A stretch of DNA of 12,712 bases. It comes from Bacillota bacterium (GTDB lineage Bacteria > Bacillota > Clostridia > Lachnospirales > Lachnospiraceae). Position numbers and translations under genes: made by a program. Below the pieces are notes generated by a model. It did no database searches and was not told the origin of the DNA. It saw only the letters and a list, made by a program, of their open reading frames with translations. Below, in pieces: positions 1 through 6,694 of this stretch. The stretch spans positions 1 through 12,712 of the forward strand of contig JAEZKU010000026.1 of the NCBI GenBank assembly GCA_023436065.1, in the 5' to 3' direction. How positions within the stretch are numbered: the stretch's first letter is position 1; every line of letters starts with the position of its first letter.

Positions 1-97
1 TTCTTTTTGTAACGAAAGCGCCGACTTCAACAAAACTATTGTCGTCAAGCAAAGAAGTAATTCTTTCTCTTGCTGACAGTTGTGCTGTACTGCTCAT
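1..97 (-). CDS. Biotin-dependent acyl-CoA carboxyltransferase, N-terminal fragment (cut by window edge)
   Basis: Only the first 32 codons are present; the gene runs off the low-coordinate edge. The ATG at 97-95 is preceded by TGGAGGG (104-110) with a 6-base spacer. The peptide begins MSSTAQLSARERI and continues LLDDNSFVEVGAFVTKR. The pattern ARERI-x2-LLD-x3-SFVE-x2-AFV is the opening signature of the carboxyltransferase (crotonase-fold) family that includes the propionyl-CoA/acetyl-CoA carboxylase beta subunit and methylmalonyl-CoA decarboxylase alpha subunit (MmdA). Family members transfer CO2 between carboxybiotin and an acyl-CoA. The fragment cannot tell an acetyl-CoA carboxylase component from a sodium-pumping decarboxylase or a propionyl-CoA enzyme. 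It has its own promoter (154-182), so it is probably not in the recX transcription unit. Family assignment is fairly confident; substrate is unknown. Confidence 0.75.
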   Translation of the reverse strand, partial: MSSTAQLSARERITSLLDDNSFVEVGAFVTKR

Positions 98-147
98 TTT
101 CAGCCCTCCATTTTTTCTATTGTTAATAATAAATCAATTCTCTGCCG

Positions 148-166
148 AGTATAATTGTATTATACT
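148..166. promoter_or_regulatory. Perfect 19-bp palindrome, candidate operator of the carboxyltransferase gene
   Basis: AGTATAAT (148-155) and ATTATACT (159-166) are perfect inverted repeats around a 3-base centre. The palindrome fully covers the proposed -10 hexamer (154-159) of the promoter for the gene at 1-97. A dimeric repressor bound here would block RNA polymerase. The regulator is not identified; the site does not match the FapR or LexA consensus. Confidence 0.45.
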
Positions 167-182
167 TGCTTTAAAAAGGCAA
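154..182 (-). promoter_or_regulatory. Sigma-A-type promoter of the carboxyltransferase gene
   Basis: On the minus strand TTGCCT (177-182) and TACAAT (154-159) are separated by exactly 17 bases. Transcription would start near 147, giving a leader of about 50 bases before the ATG at 97. The spacing is ideal and both hexamers are close to consensus. A nearby TATAAT (159-164) is only 12 bases from the same -35 and so is a worse partner. Confidence 0.6.
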
Positions 183-190
183 GGATTAAT

Positions 191-216
191 TCGTTAAAAA
201 TGGTGCTACATACCAT
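191..216 (-). terminator. Weak intrinsic terminator after recX
   Basis: Read on the minus strand just after the recX stop, a 5-bp stem ATGGT/ACCAT (212-216 with 200-204, 7-base loop) is followed at once by a short U run (TTTTAACG). The stem is short, so termination may be partial, but its position between recX and the next gene's promoter fits. Confidence 0.4.
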
Positions 217-233
217 GATTTAATATAAAAATA

Positions 234-836
234 TTATAAACACTGTTTTATTTTGACAAGATCAAAACCCTTTCGATATAAGGAGGCAATCAGTTTCTGC
301 TTTTCTTCATAGGTAAGGGCTTCCGGATCTTTGGTTTTTTTAGCAATTGCCTTTATGATCGCTGTCACCTCGGCATCCTCATCTTCCTCTGCATAGGCCT
401 CCTCAAAAGCCTCCGAAATAACATCATCTGATATTCCTTTCTGCATAAGCTCATTTTTAATCATCAGTCTGCTTTTTTTATTCATCCTGCTTCTGATGAA
501 GGATGCGGCAAAACGTTTGTCATCCAGATATCCATACATCCTGACATAAGAAATAGCGCGGTCAATCAGGGCAGCCGGAAATTCTGCCTGAGTAAGCTTC
601 CTTCTTAATTCATGCTCAGAGCGATCAGCAAATTTAAGAATATTCAGTGCTTTATCTATAACTCTGTGATATATGGTCTCCTCAAGGATTCGTTCATATT
701 CAGCAATTGATAATTCCATACCTTCCTTAAGACTATAACACTCAAGCTCCTTCTCGGTCAAAACAAACGCGAAATCCTCATCAATATATACTCGGACCTT
801 AAAACCTTCCTTTTTCTCCAGACGAGTAATGATCAT
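234..836 (-). CDS. recX: Regulatory protein RecX
   Basis: RecX binds the RecA filament and modulates recombinase and co-protease activity. The 200-residue product has the family layout: a basic N-terminal segment (MIITRLEKKEGFKVRVYIDE), then tandem three-helix repeats. The hallmarks are AL-x-ILKFADRSEHELRRKL (about 63-81) and YGYLDDKRFA (101-110). Length is typical for Firmicutes RecX. The frame stays open to a GTG at 848, but I chose the ATG at 836. GGAGG (842-846) lies 5 bases ahead of it, and the GTG start would place that site inside the gene. recX usually sits directly after recA; here it is separated from recA by a hydrolase and a radical SAM gene, and starts 55 bases after the latter. 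It has no recognisable promoter or SOS box of its own, so it probably depends on read-through from upstream. Confidence 0.93.
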   Translation of the reverse strand: MIITRLEKKEGFKVRVYIDEDFAFVLTEKELECYSLKEGMELSIAEYERILEETIYHRVIDKALNILKFADRSEHELRRKLTQAEFPAALIDRAISYVRMYGYLDDKRFAASFIRSRMNKKSRLMIKNELMQKGISDDVISEAFEEAYAEEDEDAEVTAIIKAIAKKTKDPEALTYEEKQKLIASLYRKGFDLVKIKQCL

Positions 837-891
837 GTTAACCTCCACTCCACCTCAGGCATCATAAAAATTGTAAACCACAGCTCTTCCT

Positions 892-2148
892 CTATAAGAT
901 CCGGTTCGACAGACAGCAATGCTTTGCCTTTCGTCCGCTACCGCAGGGACAGGGATCATTTCTTCCGATGTTGTGCCATCTGGCCAGTTCTTCTTCCCGA
1001 AGCTTATTTTTTATCATTTCATAGGGGTAACCCATCCTCTGTAAGTCAATCAGCCTTTTTACAGGTTGACTGGCATGAGCAAAGAACTGACGGTAACCGC
1101 TGCATAGATAGTTTAGCCCGGGTTCTCCGTTCTCTGAAAGAATAAAACGGTCCTTCATACATCCACCATTACAGAAGGATAGCCAGGAACAGGCTCTGCA
1201 CTGGGAAGGCAGAAGCTCCTTTTTATTACTGCCGAATTGCTTCTGTATCGGCAGTTCGACTAATTCAGAAAGTGAAGATGTGGTAATATCTCCGATACGA
1301 TAATCCGGAGCAACAAAATGGTCACAGGAATATACACCTCCATCCTGTTCCACAATCAGTACTCTTCCGCAGGTCGGGGCCATGGTGCATAAGCTTGCAG
1401 TCCCACCGGACAATGCTAGAAGCATCTCTGCAAACTGCTGGATTTCTAATCTTCCAAGATCCTGATAAAGCCATTCATTAAAGATTGCACACAAAAAGCG
1501 TCCATATTCGTCTCCTGTCACGGAATCCTCCGTAACCTGACCATCGGCAGTACGTCTTATAATAGGAATGAACTGAAGCCAACCGGTATTCAGCTCCCTA
1601 AGAGTACGATATACCAGGATAGGTTCTTTCGCGGTCTGGGCGTTCACTGTACACAACAGATCAGGCAAAAGCCCATGGGCCTTCAGACGGTGAATCGCTT
1701 CTACTACACGGGAATAGGTACCTCTGCCGCTGTGGTCCTTACGAAAGGCATCATGAAGCCACTCTGTTCCATCGATGCTAATTCCTACATCAAAGTGATT
1801 CTCTGCTAAAAAGCTGCACCATTCATCATTCAGTAAAAGGCCGTTGGTCTGAAGATTATTCCAACAGCTCCAGCCCTCCGGAAGATAATGGTTTTGAATA
1901 GCGACTGCCCGTCTGTAGAAATCAATTCCTGCCAGAGTCGGTTCTCCGCCATGCCAGGTAAAAGATACAACAGGTCCGGGACTGGCTTCTATATACTGAC
2001 GGATATAAGTCTCCAGGAGACTGTCGGACATGCGGGGATGCTCCGCCTTCCCCCGGTTATTTGCTCCGGTCGTTGTATAGTAGCAATAACTGCATCCTAA
2101 ATTACAGTGAGCCCCGACCGGTTTGGCCATTACGACAAAGGGTTCCAT
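892..2148 (-). CDS. Radical SAM/SPASM protein, anaerobic sulfatase-maturase type, with C-terminal SEC-C domain
   Basis: Family members use S-adenosylmethionine and iron-sulfur clusters to oxidise a Cys or Ser of a sulfatase to formylglycine. In the 418 residues the radical SAM site is CNLGCSYC (C15, C19, C22), followed by the SAM-binding GGEP (67-70). The SPASM cysteines for two auxiliary clusters are C254, C260, C275, C317, C320, C326, C330 and C349. D276 in SCDHF matches the proposed catalytic Asp of characterised anSME enzymes. A SEC-C zinc motif ends the protein (RNDPCPCGSG, then HCC; C400, C402, C411/C412). The ATG at 2148 follows GAGGA with a 6-base spacer, and the gene overlaps the upstream hydrolase by 19 bases, so translation is probably coupled. 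No sulfatase is in the window, so the substrate could be a distant sulfatase or another peptide. The cysteine set is complete and no defect is visible. Confidence 0.85.
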   Translation of the reverse strand: MEPFVVMAKPVGAHCNLGCSYCYYTTTGANNRGKAEHPRMSDSLLETYIRQYIEASPGPVVSFTWHGGEPTLAGIDFYRRAVAIQNHYLPEGWSCWNNLQTNGLLLNDEWCSFLAENHFDVGISIDGTEWLHDAFRKDHSGRGTYSRVVEAIHRLKAHGLLPDLLCTVNAQTAKEPILVYRTLRELNTGWLQFIPIIRRTADGQVTEDSVTGDEYGRFLCAIFNEWLYQDLGRLEIQQFAEMLLALSGGTASLCTMAPTCGRVLIVEQDGGVYSCDHFVAPDYRIGDITTSSLSELVELPIQKQFGSNKKELLPSQCRACSWLSFCNGGCMKDRFILSENGEPGLNYLCSGYRQFFAHASQPVKRLIDLQRMGYPYEMIKNKLREEELARWHNIGRNDPCPCGSGRKAKHCCLSNRIL

Positions 2149-2906
2149 AAATGTTCCTCAAAAAATGCAAAGGTTTTCTCCCAGGCATCCATTGCTTGCT
2201 TCGGACGGTATAGTTCGGTATGATAATACCAGAAAGCATGCCCCGCACCGTCATACCGATGGAATTGATAGTCTTTCCCCCACTTCTTCAGGGCTTCCTC
2301 ATGAAGGTCCACTTCCTCCGGAGTCGGGGAACTATCCTCGTTACCAAACAACCCGAGAAGAGGACAGGAAAGCTTGGAGGTATAGTCAATCGGAGCTACC
2401 GGCCGTGAGGCTGATAATTTTTCCTTCTCCATCACGACATTTCCGCCCCAGCAGTCTACTGCTGCGGATATCCCGCTTAGCTGGCATGCTGCAAGAAAGG
2501 CATGTCTTCCCCCTGAGCACATACCGATGACTCCAACCTTACCGTTACTGGTAGGTAAGGCTTTCAAATAATCCAAAGCAGCGGCACAGTCGCCCATAAC
2601 ACTGTCATCAGGAACTCCTCCGGCATTGCGGGCCTTTAAGGAAATCTCATCAGGACTTCCATAGCCAAATCTGCTATAGATATCCGGGCATATGGTTGCA
2701 TAACCATGCTGCGAAAAACGCCGTGCTGTTTCACGACAGAATTCATCCCAACCGGGCATATGAGGAATTAATATAATTCCGGGAAAGGGACCTTTTCCGA
2801 GAGGTCTGGAAAAGTAAGCATGGACAGAATCACCCTTGTAGCCCTTGATACTGACTGTCTCTGCAAGCATACTCTCATACTCATCGGTTCTTATTTTGTT
2901 CCACAT
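2130..2906 (-). CDS. Dienelactone hydrolase family protein (alpha/beta hydrolase)
   Basis: This is a 258-residue single-domain alpha/beta hydrolase of the DLH family; these cytosolic enzymes hydrolyse lactones or esters using a Cys nucleophile. The elbow GMCSGG (128-133) gives nucleophile C130. D191 (GNEDSSPTPEE) and H223 (GAGHAF) complete a Cys-Asp-His triad in the expected order and spacing. There is no signal peptide or membrane segment. The ATG at 2906 has AAAGGAG about 7 bases upstream. Its 3' end overlaps the radical SAM gene by 19 bases, so the two form a coupled pair. It lies 186 bases beyond recA, after a stem-loop. The true substrate cannot be read from sequence; no other aromatic-degradation genes are nearby, so the family name should not be taken as a pathway assignment. 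Confidence 0.85.
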   Translation of the reverse strand: MWNKIRTDEYESMLAETVSIKGYKGDSVHAYFSRPLGKGPFPGIILIPHMPGWDEFCRETARRFSQHGYATICPDIYSRFGYGSPDEISLKARNAGGVPDDSVMGDCAAALDYLKALPTSNGKVGVIGMCSGGRHAFLAACQLSGISAAVDCWGGNVVMEKEKLSASRPVAPIDYTSKLSCPLLGLFGNEDSSPTPEEVDLHEEALKKWGKDYQFHRYDGAGHAFWYYHTELYRPKQAMDAWEKTFAFFEEHLWNPLS

Positions 2907-2995
2907 GATAACACTCCTTTATGATAATGATTTTAATATATTCAATCAAGGTGATGCTTCGAGCCGTAAAACACATGGAAATAAGGATTAACAAG

Positions 2996-3047
2996 AAGCT
3001 GTCCCGGAGGGAATAGTCTCGAACGCCTATTCCATCAAGGACAGCTT
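2996..3047 (-). terminator. Two-part stem-loop after recA, probable terminator
   Basis: A 9-bp outer stem (AAGCTGTCC 2996-3004 with GGACAGCTT 3039-3047) and a 7-bp inner stem (GGAATAG 3010-3016 with CTATTCC 3027-3033) are separated by a 5 by 5 internal loop; the apical loop has 10 bases. It starts about 45 bases after the recA stop. The minus-strand 3' tail (CTTGTTAATCCTTATTTC) is only moderately U-rich, so termination may be partial and allow read-through toward recX. Confidence 0.55.
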
Positions 3048-3092
3048 TGTCTTTATTCACTACGCTTATTCATCGTAGATAGCTATCAAATA

Positions 3093-4118
3093 CTAATCAA
3101 ACTTTTCATTGTAATTCTTTGCGGGAATGAGCATATACTTCTCACGCACCTTAGCTTCGATCTCATCACAGATGCCGGGATTATCAAGCAGGAACTGCTT
3201 TGCATTCTCACGTCCCTGTCCGATCTTAGCGTCGTTATAAGCAAACCATGCACCGCTCTTGATCACGATATTGCTTTCCGCTGCAAGATCCAGAATATCG
3301 CCCTCCTTGGAGATGCCCTTGCCGAACATGATGTCGAACTCTGCTTCCTTGAAAGGAGGTGCAATCTTATTCTTTACTACCTTGATTCTTGTTCTGTTAC
3401 CTACAACCTCACCGCCCTGCTTTAAGGATTCTATCCTTCTGACATCCATACGAATGGAGGAATAGAACTTTAAAGCACGTCCACCGGTAGTGGTCTCGGG
3501 ATTACCGAACATAACACCGACCTTCTCACGAAGCTGATTGATGAATACAACGATACAATTGGACTTGCTGATTACTGCAGTCAGCTTTCTCAGTGCCTGG
3601 GACATCAATCTTGCCTGGAGACCAACATGGGAATCTCCCATCTCTCCGTCGATTTCTGCCTTCGGAACCAAAGCTGCAACCGAGTCAACGATGATGATGT
3701 CAACCGCTCCGGAACGTACCATGGTCTCGGTAATCTCCAAAGCCTGCTCGCCGTTATCCGGCTGTGAAATATATAAATTATCAATATCTACGCCAATATT
3801 CTTCGCATAGACAGGATCAAGCGCATGTTCTGCATCGATAAAACCTGCAATGCCGCCTCTCTTCTGTACCTCGGCAACCATATGCAGCGCAACGGTTGTC
3901 TTACCACTGGATTCAGGACCATAAATCTCCACGATTCTTCCCTTGGGAACTCCGCCAAGACCAAGCGCGATATCCAAACTGATGGAACCGGTCGGTACAG
4001 TCTCAATATTCATATTGGCATTCGTATCGCCAAGCTTCATGATCGAGCCCTTGCCATATTGCTTTTCGATCTGTGCCAACGCAGATTCTAAAGCTCTTAT
4101 CTTATCATCCTTTGCCAT
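3093..4118 (-). CDS. recA: Recombinase RecA
   Basis: RecA polymerises on single-stranded DNA, drives strand exchange and stimulates LexA self-cleavage. The 341-residue product shows the full core: Walker A GPESSGKTT (67-75), Walker B IIIVDS (141-146), DNA-binding loop L1 around EIDGEMGDSHVG (155-166), and loop L2 around FGNPETTTGG (204-213). The frame opens at a TTG (4124), but the ATG at 4118 is chosen. GGGAG sits 7 bases before it, and MAKDDKIRAL is the usual kind of RecA start. The protein stops soon after KVREKY with a short tail (MLIPAKNYNEKFD), lacking the long acidic C-terminus of E. coli RecA. It has its own promoter and LexA box upstream, and a stem-loop downstream. Confidence 0.99.
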   Translation of the reverse strand: MAKDDKIRALESALAQIEKQYGKGSIMKLGDTNANMNIETVPTGSISLDIALGLGGVPKGRIVEIYGPESSGKTTVALHMVAEVQKRGGIAGFIDAEHALDPVYAKNIGVDIDNLYISQPDNGEQALEITETMVRSGAVDIIIVDSVAALVPKAEIDGEMGDSHVGLQARLMSQALRKLTAVISKSNCIVVFINQLREKVGVMFGNPETTTGGRALKFYSSIRMDVRRIESLKQGGEVVGNRTRIKVVKNKIAPPFKEAEFDIMFGKGISKEGDILDLAAESNIVIKSGAWFAYNDAKIGQGRENAKQFLLDNPGICDEIEAKVREKYMLIPAKNYNEKFD

Positions 4119-4160
4119 ATCCAATCTCCCTTTTTAGGAAGGCTTACAGCCTCCAAAATA

Positions 4161-4174
4161 CGAACTAATGTTCT
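4161..4174. promoter_or_regulatory. LexA (DinR) SOS box of recA
   Basis: The plus strand reads CGAACTAATGTTCT. The core GAAC-N4-GTTC is perfect, and 12 of 14 positions fit the Gram-positive consensus CGAACRNRYGTTYC. It lies immediately downstream of the -10 hexamer, covering the inferred start of transcription (near 4175), where bound LexA would block initiation. Confidence 0.9.
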
Positions 4175-4181
4175 TGCATTC

Positions 4182-4210
4182 ATCTTAACTTATTTCCGAT
4201 GCGATGTCAA
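4182..4210 (-). promoter_or_regulatory. Sigma-A promoter of recA
   Basis: On the minus strand a perfect TTGACA (4205-4210) is followed after exactly 17 bases by TAAGAT (4182-4187), one mismatch from TATAAT. The predicted start near 4175 gives a leader of about 57 bases. That leader contains a small AGGCT/AGCCT hairpin (about 4140-4153) before the GGGAG ribosome binding site. Confidence 0.9.
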
Positions 4211-4384
4211 TATTTAAATCTGTTTTACTTGACCGGATATAAATTTTAAATACAAGACTTTGAGCATGTTTCTAACTGCAGAATATAAAGATATATTCGT
4301 ATTATAGCAGTAAGGTGCCCGGTTGTAACTATCGGAAATATCACGATTTTTCCGGTTGTTTTTCGTTATATAGACGAAGGAAGC

Positions 4385-5602
4385 TTAATATACCTTACAG
4401 GGTTGGCAAATCTTCGGATCGTAGCCGTGATCAATCAATGCCTGGACGATTTCCTGCTTATGCTCGTGACCGAAGGTCTCCATGGTGATGGTAAGCTCCA
4501 CGGCGGCATTGCGGTTGATGCTGACAAACTGGTTATGATCGAGACGGATGACATTACCCTGGCATTTTGCAATGATGGAAGCTACATTCACCAATTCGCC
4601 CGGTCTGTCGGGTAACAGTACGGACACTGTGAATACACGGCCTCTTTGAATCAAGCCATGCTGTACAATGGAGGATACTGTGATAATGTCCATATTGCCA
4701 CCGCTTAAAATTGAGACAATCTTTTTATCCTTGCAATTCAGATGCTTTAAGGCAGCAATGGTAAGCAGACCGGAGTTCTCTACTACCATCTTATGATTTT
4801 CAACGATATCAAGGAAATTGACGATGAGCTCCTGATCCTCTACGGTGATGATATCATCGACATATTCCTGTATGTAGGGGAATACAATGTCTCCCGGTGT
4901 CTTCACGGCAGTACCGTCTGCAATGGTATCCACATGGGGAAGCGTAACGACATGTCCTGCCTTTAAGGATTCCTTCATGCAGGCAGCTCCTGCAGGCTCA
5001 ACTCCGATCACCCGGACGTTCGGATTCAACATCTTAGCAAGTGTGGCTACACCGGCAAGCAGTCCGCCACCACCGACTGGTGCAAGGATGATATCGACAG
5101 TCGGAAGATCTTTGAAAATCTCCATTGCAATCGTTCCCTGACCCGTCGCAACCACCTCATCATTAAAGGGATGAATGAAGGTATAACCCTTCTCCTCGGC
5201 AAGCTGCATTGCATACTGGCAAGCTTCGTCATATACATTGCCATACAGAATTACCTCTGCACCATAGCTCTTTGTCCTGTTCACTTTAATCAGGGGTGTT
5301 GTGGAAGGCATTACAATAACAGCCTTCGCATTGTAGAGCTTCGCTGCATAGGCAACTCCCTGCGCATGATTTCCCGCAGAGGCAGTAATCAGGCCGCGTT
5401 TTCTTTCTTCCTTAGTCAGCGTACTGATCTTGTAATATGCGCCGCGCACCTTATATGCACCGGTGAATTGCATATTTTCGGGTTTTAGGTATACCTTGTT
5501 ACCCGTCGTGACAGAAAAGTAATCACTGTATACCAATTCTGTACGCAGAATGACCTTCTTGACCGAATCTGTTGCTTCTTCAAACTTTTCCAGTGTCATC
5601 AT
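4385..5602 (-). CDS. ilvA: Threonine ammonia-lyase (threonine deaminase) with C-terminal ACT domain
   Basis: This PLP enzyme converts L-threonine to 2-oxobutyrate and ammonia, feeding isoleucine synthesis or threonine catabolism. In the 405-residue product the PLP lysine is K51 in TGAYKVRGA. The substrate/cofactor loop is SAGNHAQG (75-82) and the phosphate-binding loop is VGGGG (176-180). A single ACT domain fills about 324-400 (VSVLLPDRPGEL). The length and single ACT domain fit the short TdcB-like/clostridial IlvA class rather than the roughly 510-residue two-ACT E. coli IlvA. The frame is open to an ATG at 5635, but ATG 5602 is chosen because GGAGG (5611-5615) lies 8 bases ahead. The second ATG at 5599 is also possible. 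It begins 44 bases after ftsY, so co-transcription is likely. Whether it is biosynthetic or catabolic cannot be settled from sequence. Confidence 0.92.
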   Translation of the reverse strand: MMTLEKFEEATDSVKKVILRTELVYSDYFSVTTGNKVYLKPENMQFTGAYKVRGAYYKISTLTKEERKRGLITASAGNHAQGVAYAAKLYNAKAVIVMPSTTPLIKVNRTKSYGAEVILYGNVYDEACQYAMQLAEEKGYTFIHPFNDEVVATGQGTIAMEIFKDLPTVDIILAPVGGGGLLAGVATLAKMLNPNVRVIGVEPAGAACMKESLKAGHVVTLPHVDTIADGTAVKTPGDIVFPYIQEYVDDIITVEDQELIVNFLDIVENHKMVVENSGLLTIAALKHLNCKDKKIVSILSGGNMDIITVSSIVQHGLIQRGRVFTVSVLLPDRPGELVNVASIIAKCQGNVIRLDHNQFVSINRNAAVELTITMETFGHEHKQEIVQALIDHGYDPKICQPCKVY

Positions 5603-5619
5603 TGTAGTACCCTCCATCT

Positions 5620-5637
5620 TCGTGCCGGAAAGCACGA
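5620..5637 (-). promoter_or_regulatory. Small GC-rich hairpin between ftsY and ilvA
   Basis: TCGTGC (5620-5625) pairs with GCACGA (5632-5637) across a 6-base loop. It occupies most of the 44-base gap between the ftsY stop and the ilvA ribosome binding site and has no U tract, so it is unlikely to be a terminator. It could stabilise a processed end or tune ilvA translation; this is inference. Confidence 0.4.
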
Positions 5638-5646
5638 GTTATTTCT

Positions 5647-6579
5647 TTATTCGGTTTTTGAAAATAGTGCATTTATAAAGGCATCTGCATCGAATTTCTG
5701 AAGATCATCAATCTTCTCTCCGATACCGATGTATTTAACAGGAATTCCAAGCTCTGACTGGATTGCTATGGCGATTCCGCCCTTTGCCGTCCCGTCCAGC
5801 TTTGTTAATACAATACCGGTAATATTTGCCACTTCGTTAAATTCCTTAGCCTGAGCCAGGGCATTCTGACCTGTGGTTCCGTCAAGTACGACCAGAGTCT
5901 CACGATATGCATCGGGATATTCTCTTTCAATGACACGGTCAATCTTCTTTAATTCCTCCATCAGGTTCTTCTTATTATGGAGACGTCCTGCGGTATCGCA
6001 TAAGAGGACATCTACATTTCTGGCCTTTGCGGCTGTTACTGCGTCATAGATGACTGCTGCAGGGTCGGAGCCTTCCTTTTGTGCTATGATATCTACACCC
6101 GCTCTGTGCGCCCATTCAGTCAGCTGCTCAATCGCAGCCGCACGGAAGGTATCGGCAGCGGCAACCATGACTCTTCTGCCGGAATCCTTTAATTGTCCTG
6201 CAAGCTTACCAACTGAAGTGGTCTTGCCTACACCGTTCACTCCGATCAATAATATTACGGATTTGCGGTTTTCAAACTCATAGGCGGTATCTCCGAGACG
6301 CATCTGATCCTTCATACTGTTAATCAGCAGCTCGCGGCACTGGGAAGGTTCTTTGATCTTATTTTCCTTAACCTTCTCCCTGAGATCCTCAATGATTGCC
6401 GTTGTGGTGTTGATACCTAAGTCGGCCATGATTAATATTTCTTCCAGCTCCTCGTAAAAATCATCGTCTATACTTGAAAAACCGCTGAAGATGTTATCGA
6501 TTCCCTGTGCAATGCTATTTCTTGTCTTTGATAAACCCTGTACTAACTTACTAAAAAAACCTTGTTTATTTTCTCCCAT
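5647..6579 (-). CDS. ftsY: Signal recognition particle receptor FtsY
   Basis: FtsY is the membrane-associated SRP GTPase that docks ribosome-SRP complexes at the Sec translocon. The 310-residue product has the N domain helices (about 1-100, including EILIMADLGI at 47-56) and the G domain with GVNGVGKTT (113-121, P-loop), DTFRAAA (143-149), DTAGR (195-199), TKLDG (259-263) and GIGEKIDDL (285-293). It lacks the long acidic A domain of E. coli FtsY, as is usual in Gram-positives. The frame stays open to 6630, but ATG 6579 is chosen: GGAGAG lies 7 bases ahead and MGENKQGFFSKL is the amphipathic start expected for membrane targeting. It follows smc after a 164-base gap holding a candidate internal promoter. 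Confidence 0.97.
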   Translation of the reverse strand: MGENKQGFFSKLVQGLSKTRNSIAQGIDNIFSGFSSIDDDFYEELEEILIMADLGINTTTAIIEDLREKVKENKIKEPSQCRELLINSMKDQMRLGDTAYEFENRKSVILLIGVNGVGKTTSVGKLAGQLKDSGRRVMVAAADTFRAAAIEQLTEWAHRAGVDIIAQKEGSDPAAVIYDAVTAAKARNVDVLLCDTAGRLHNKKNLMEELKKIDRVIEREYPDAYRETLVVLDGTTGQNALAQAKEFNEVANITGIVLTKLDGTAKGGIAIAIQSELGIPVKYIGIGEKIDDLQKFDADAFINALFSKTE

Positions 6580-6694
6580 AAATACTCTCCATTCTGTTAA
6601 AGCTGCAGACCGGTGAGGGAATAAAGCCAACTCCCTGGTCAGTAGTCTAAATGATATATACAGAAGGCTTTGCTATGCTAAATCGTTAAAGGTT

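Noticed and set aside
837..848. GTG start for recX four codons earlier
   Set aside because: The GGAGG that would serve the ATG at 836 would then be inside the gene, and the upstream AGGTGG is too close to the GTG to act as a binding site.
2921..2949. Promoter-like pair TTGATT-N17-TATCAT on the minus strand ahead of the hydrolase gene
   Set aside because: The predicted start (near 2914) falls inside the ribosome binding site, so the transcript would lack a usable Shine-Dalgarno. The region is AT-rich and chance matches are common. The hydrolase may still have a promoter, but I cannot place it.
892..3092. A defence, toxin-antitoxin or phage system between recA and recX
   Set aside because: Both genes have complete enzyme signatures of metabolic families, with no toxin, nuclease, integrase or attachment-site features.
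4211..4384. Intrinsic terminator or T-box/riboswitch between ilvA and recA
   Set aside because: Only short stems (such as TTCGT/ACGAA and CGGAAA/TTTCCG) without U tails are visible after ilvA. T-box elements precede their genes, and none is recognisable ahead of ilvA.
5603..5635. Earlier ATG for ilvA adding eleven residues
   Set aside because: The extension would contain the GGAGG that fits the ATG at 5602, and the added residues do not resemble the family N-terminus.
6580..6630. Earlier start for ftsY adding seventeen residues
   Set aside because: It has no good ribosome binding site, and the extension includes the GGAGAG that serves the ATG at 6579.
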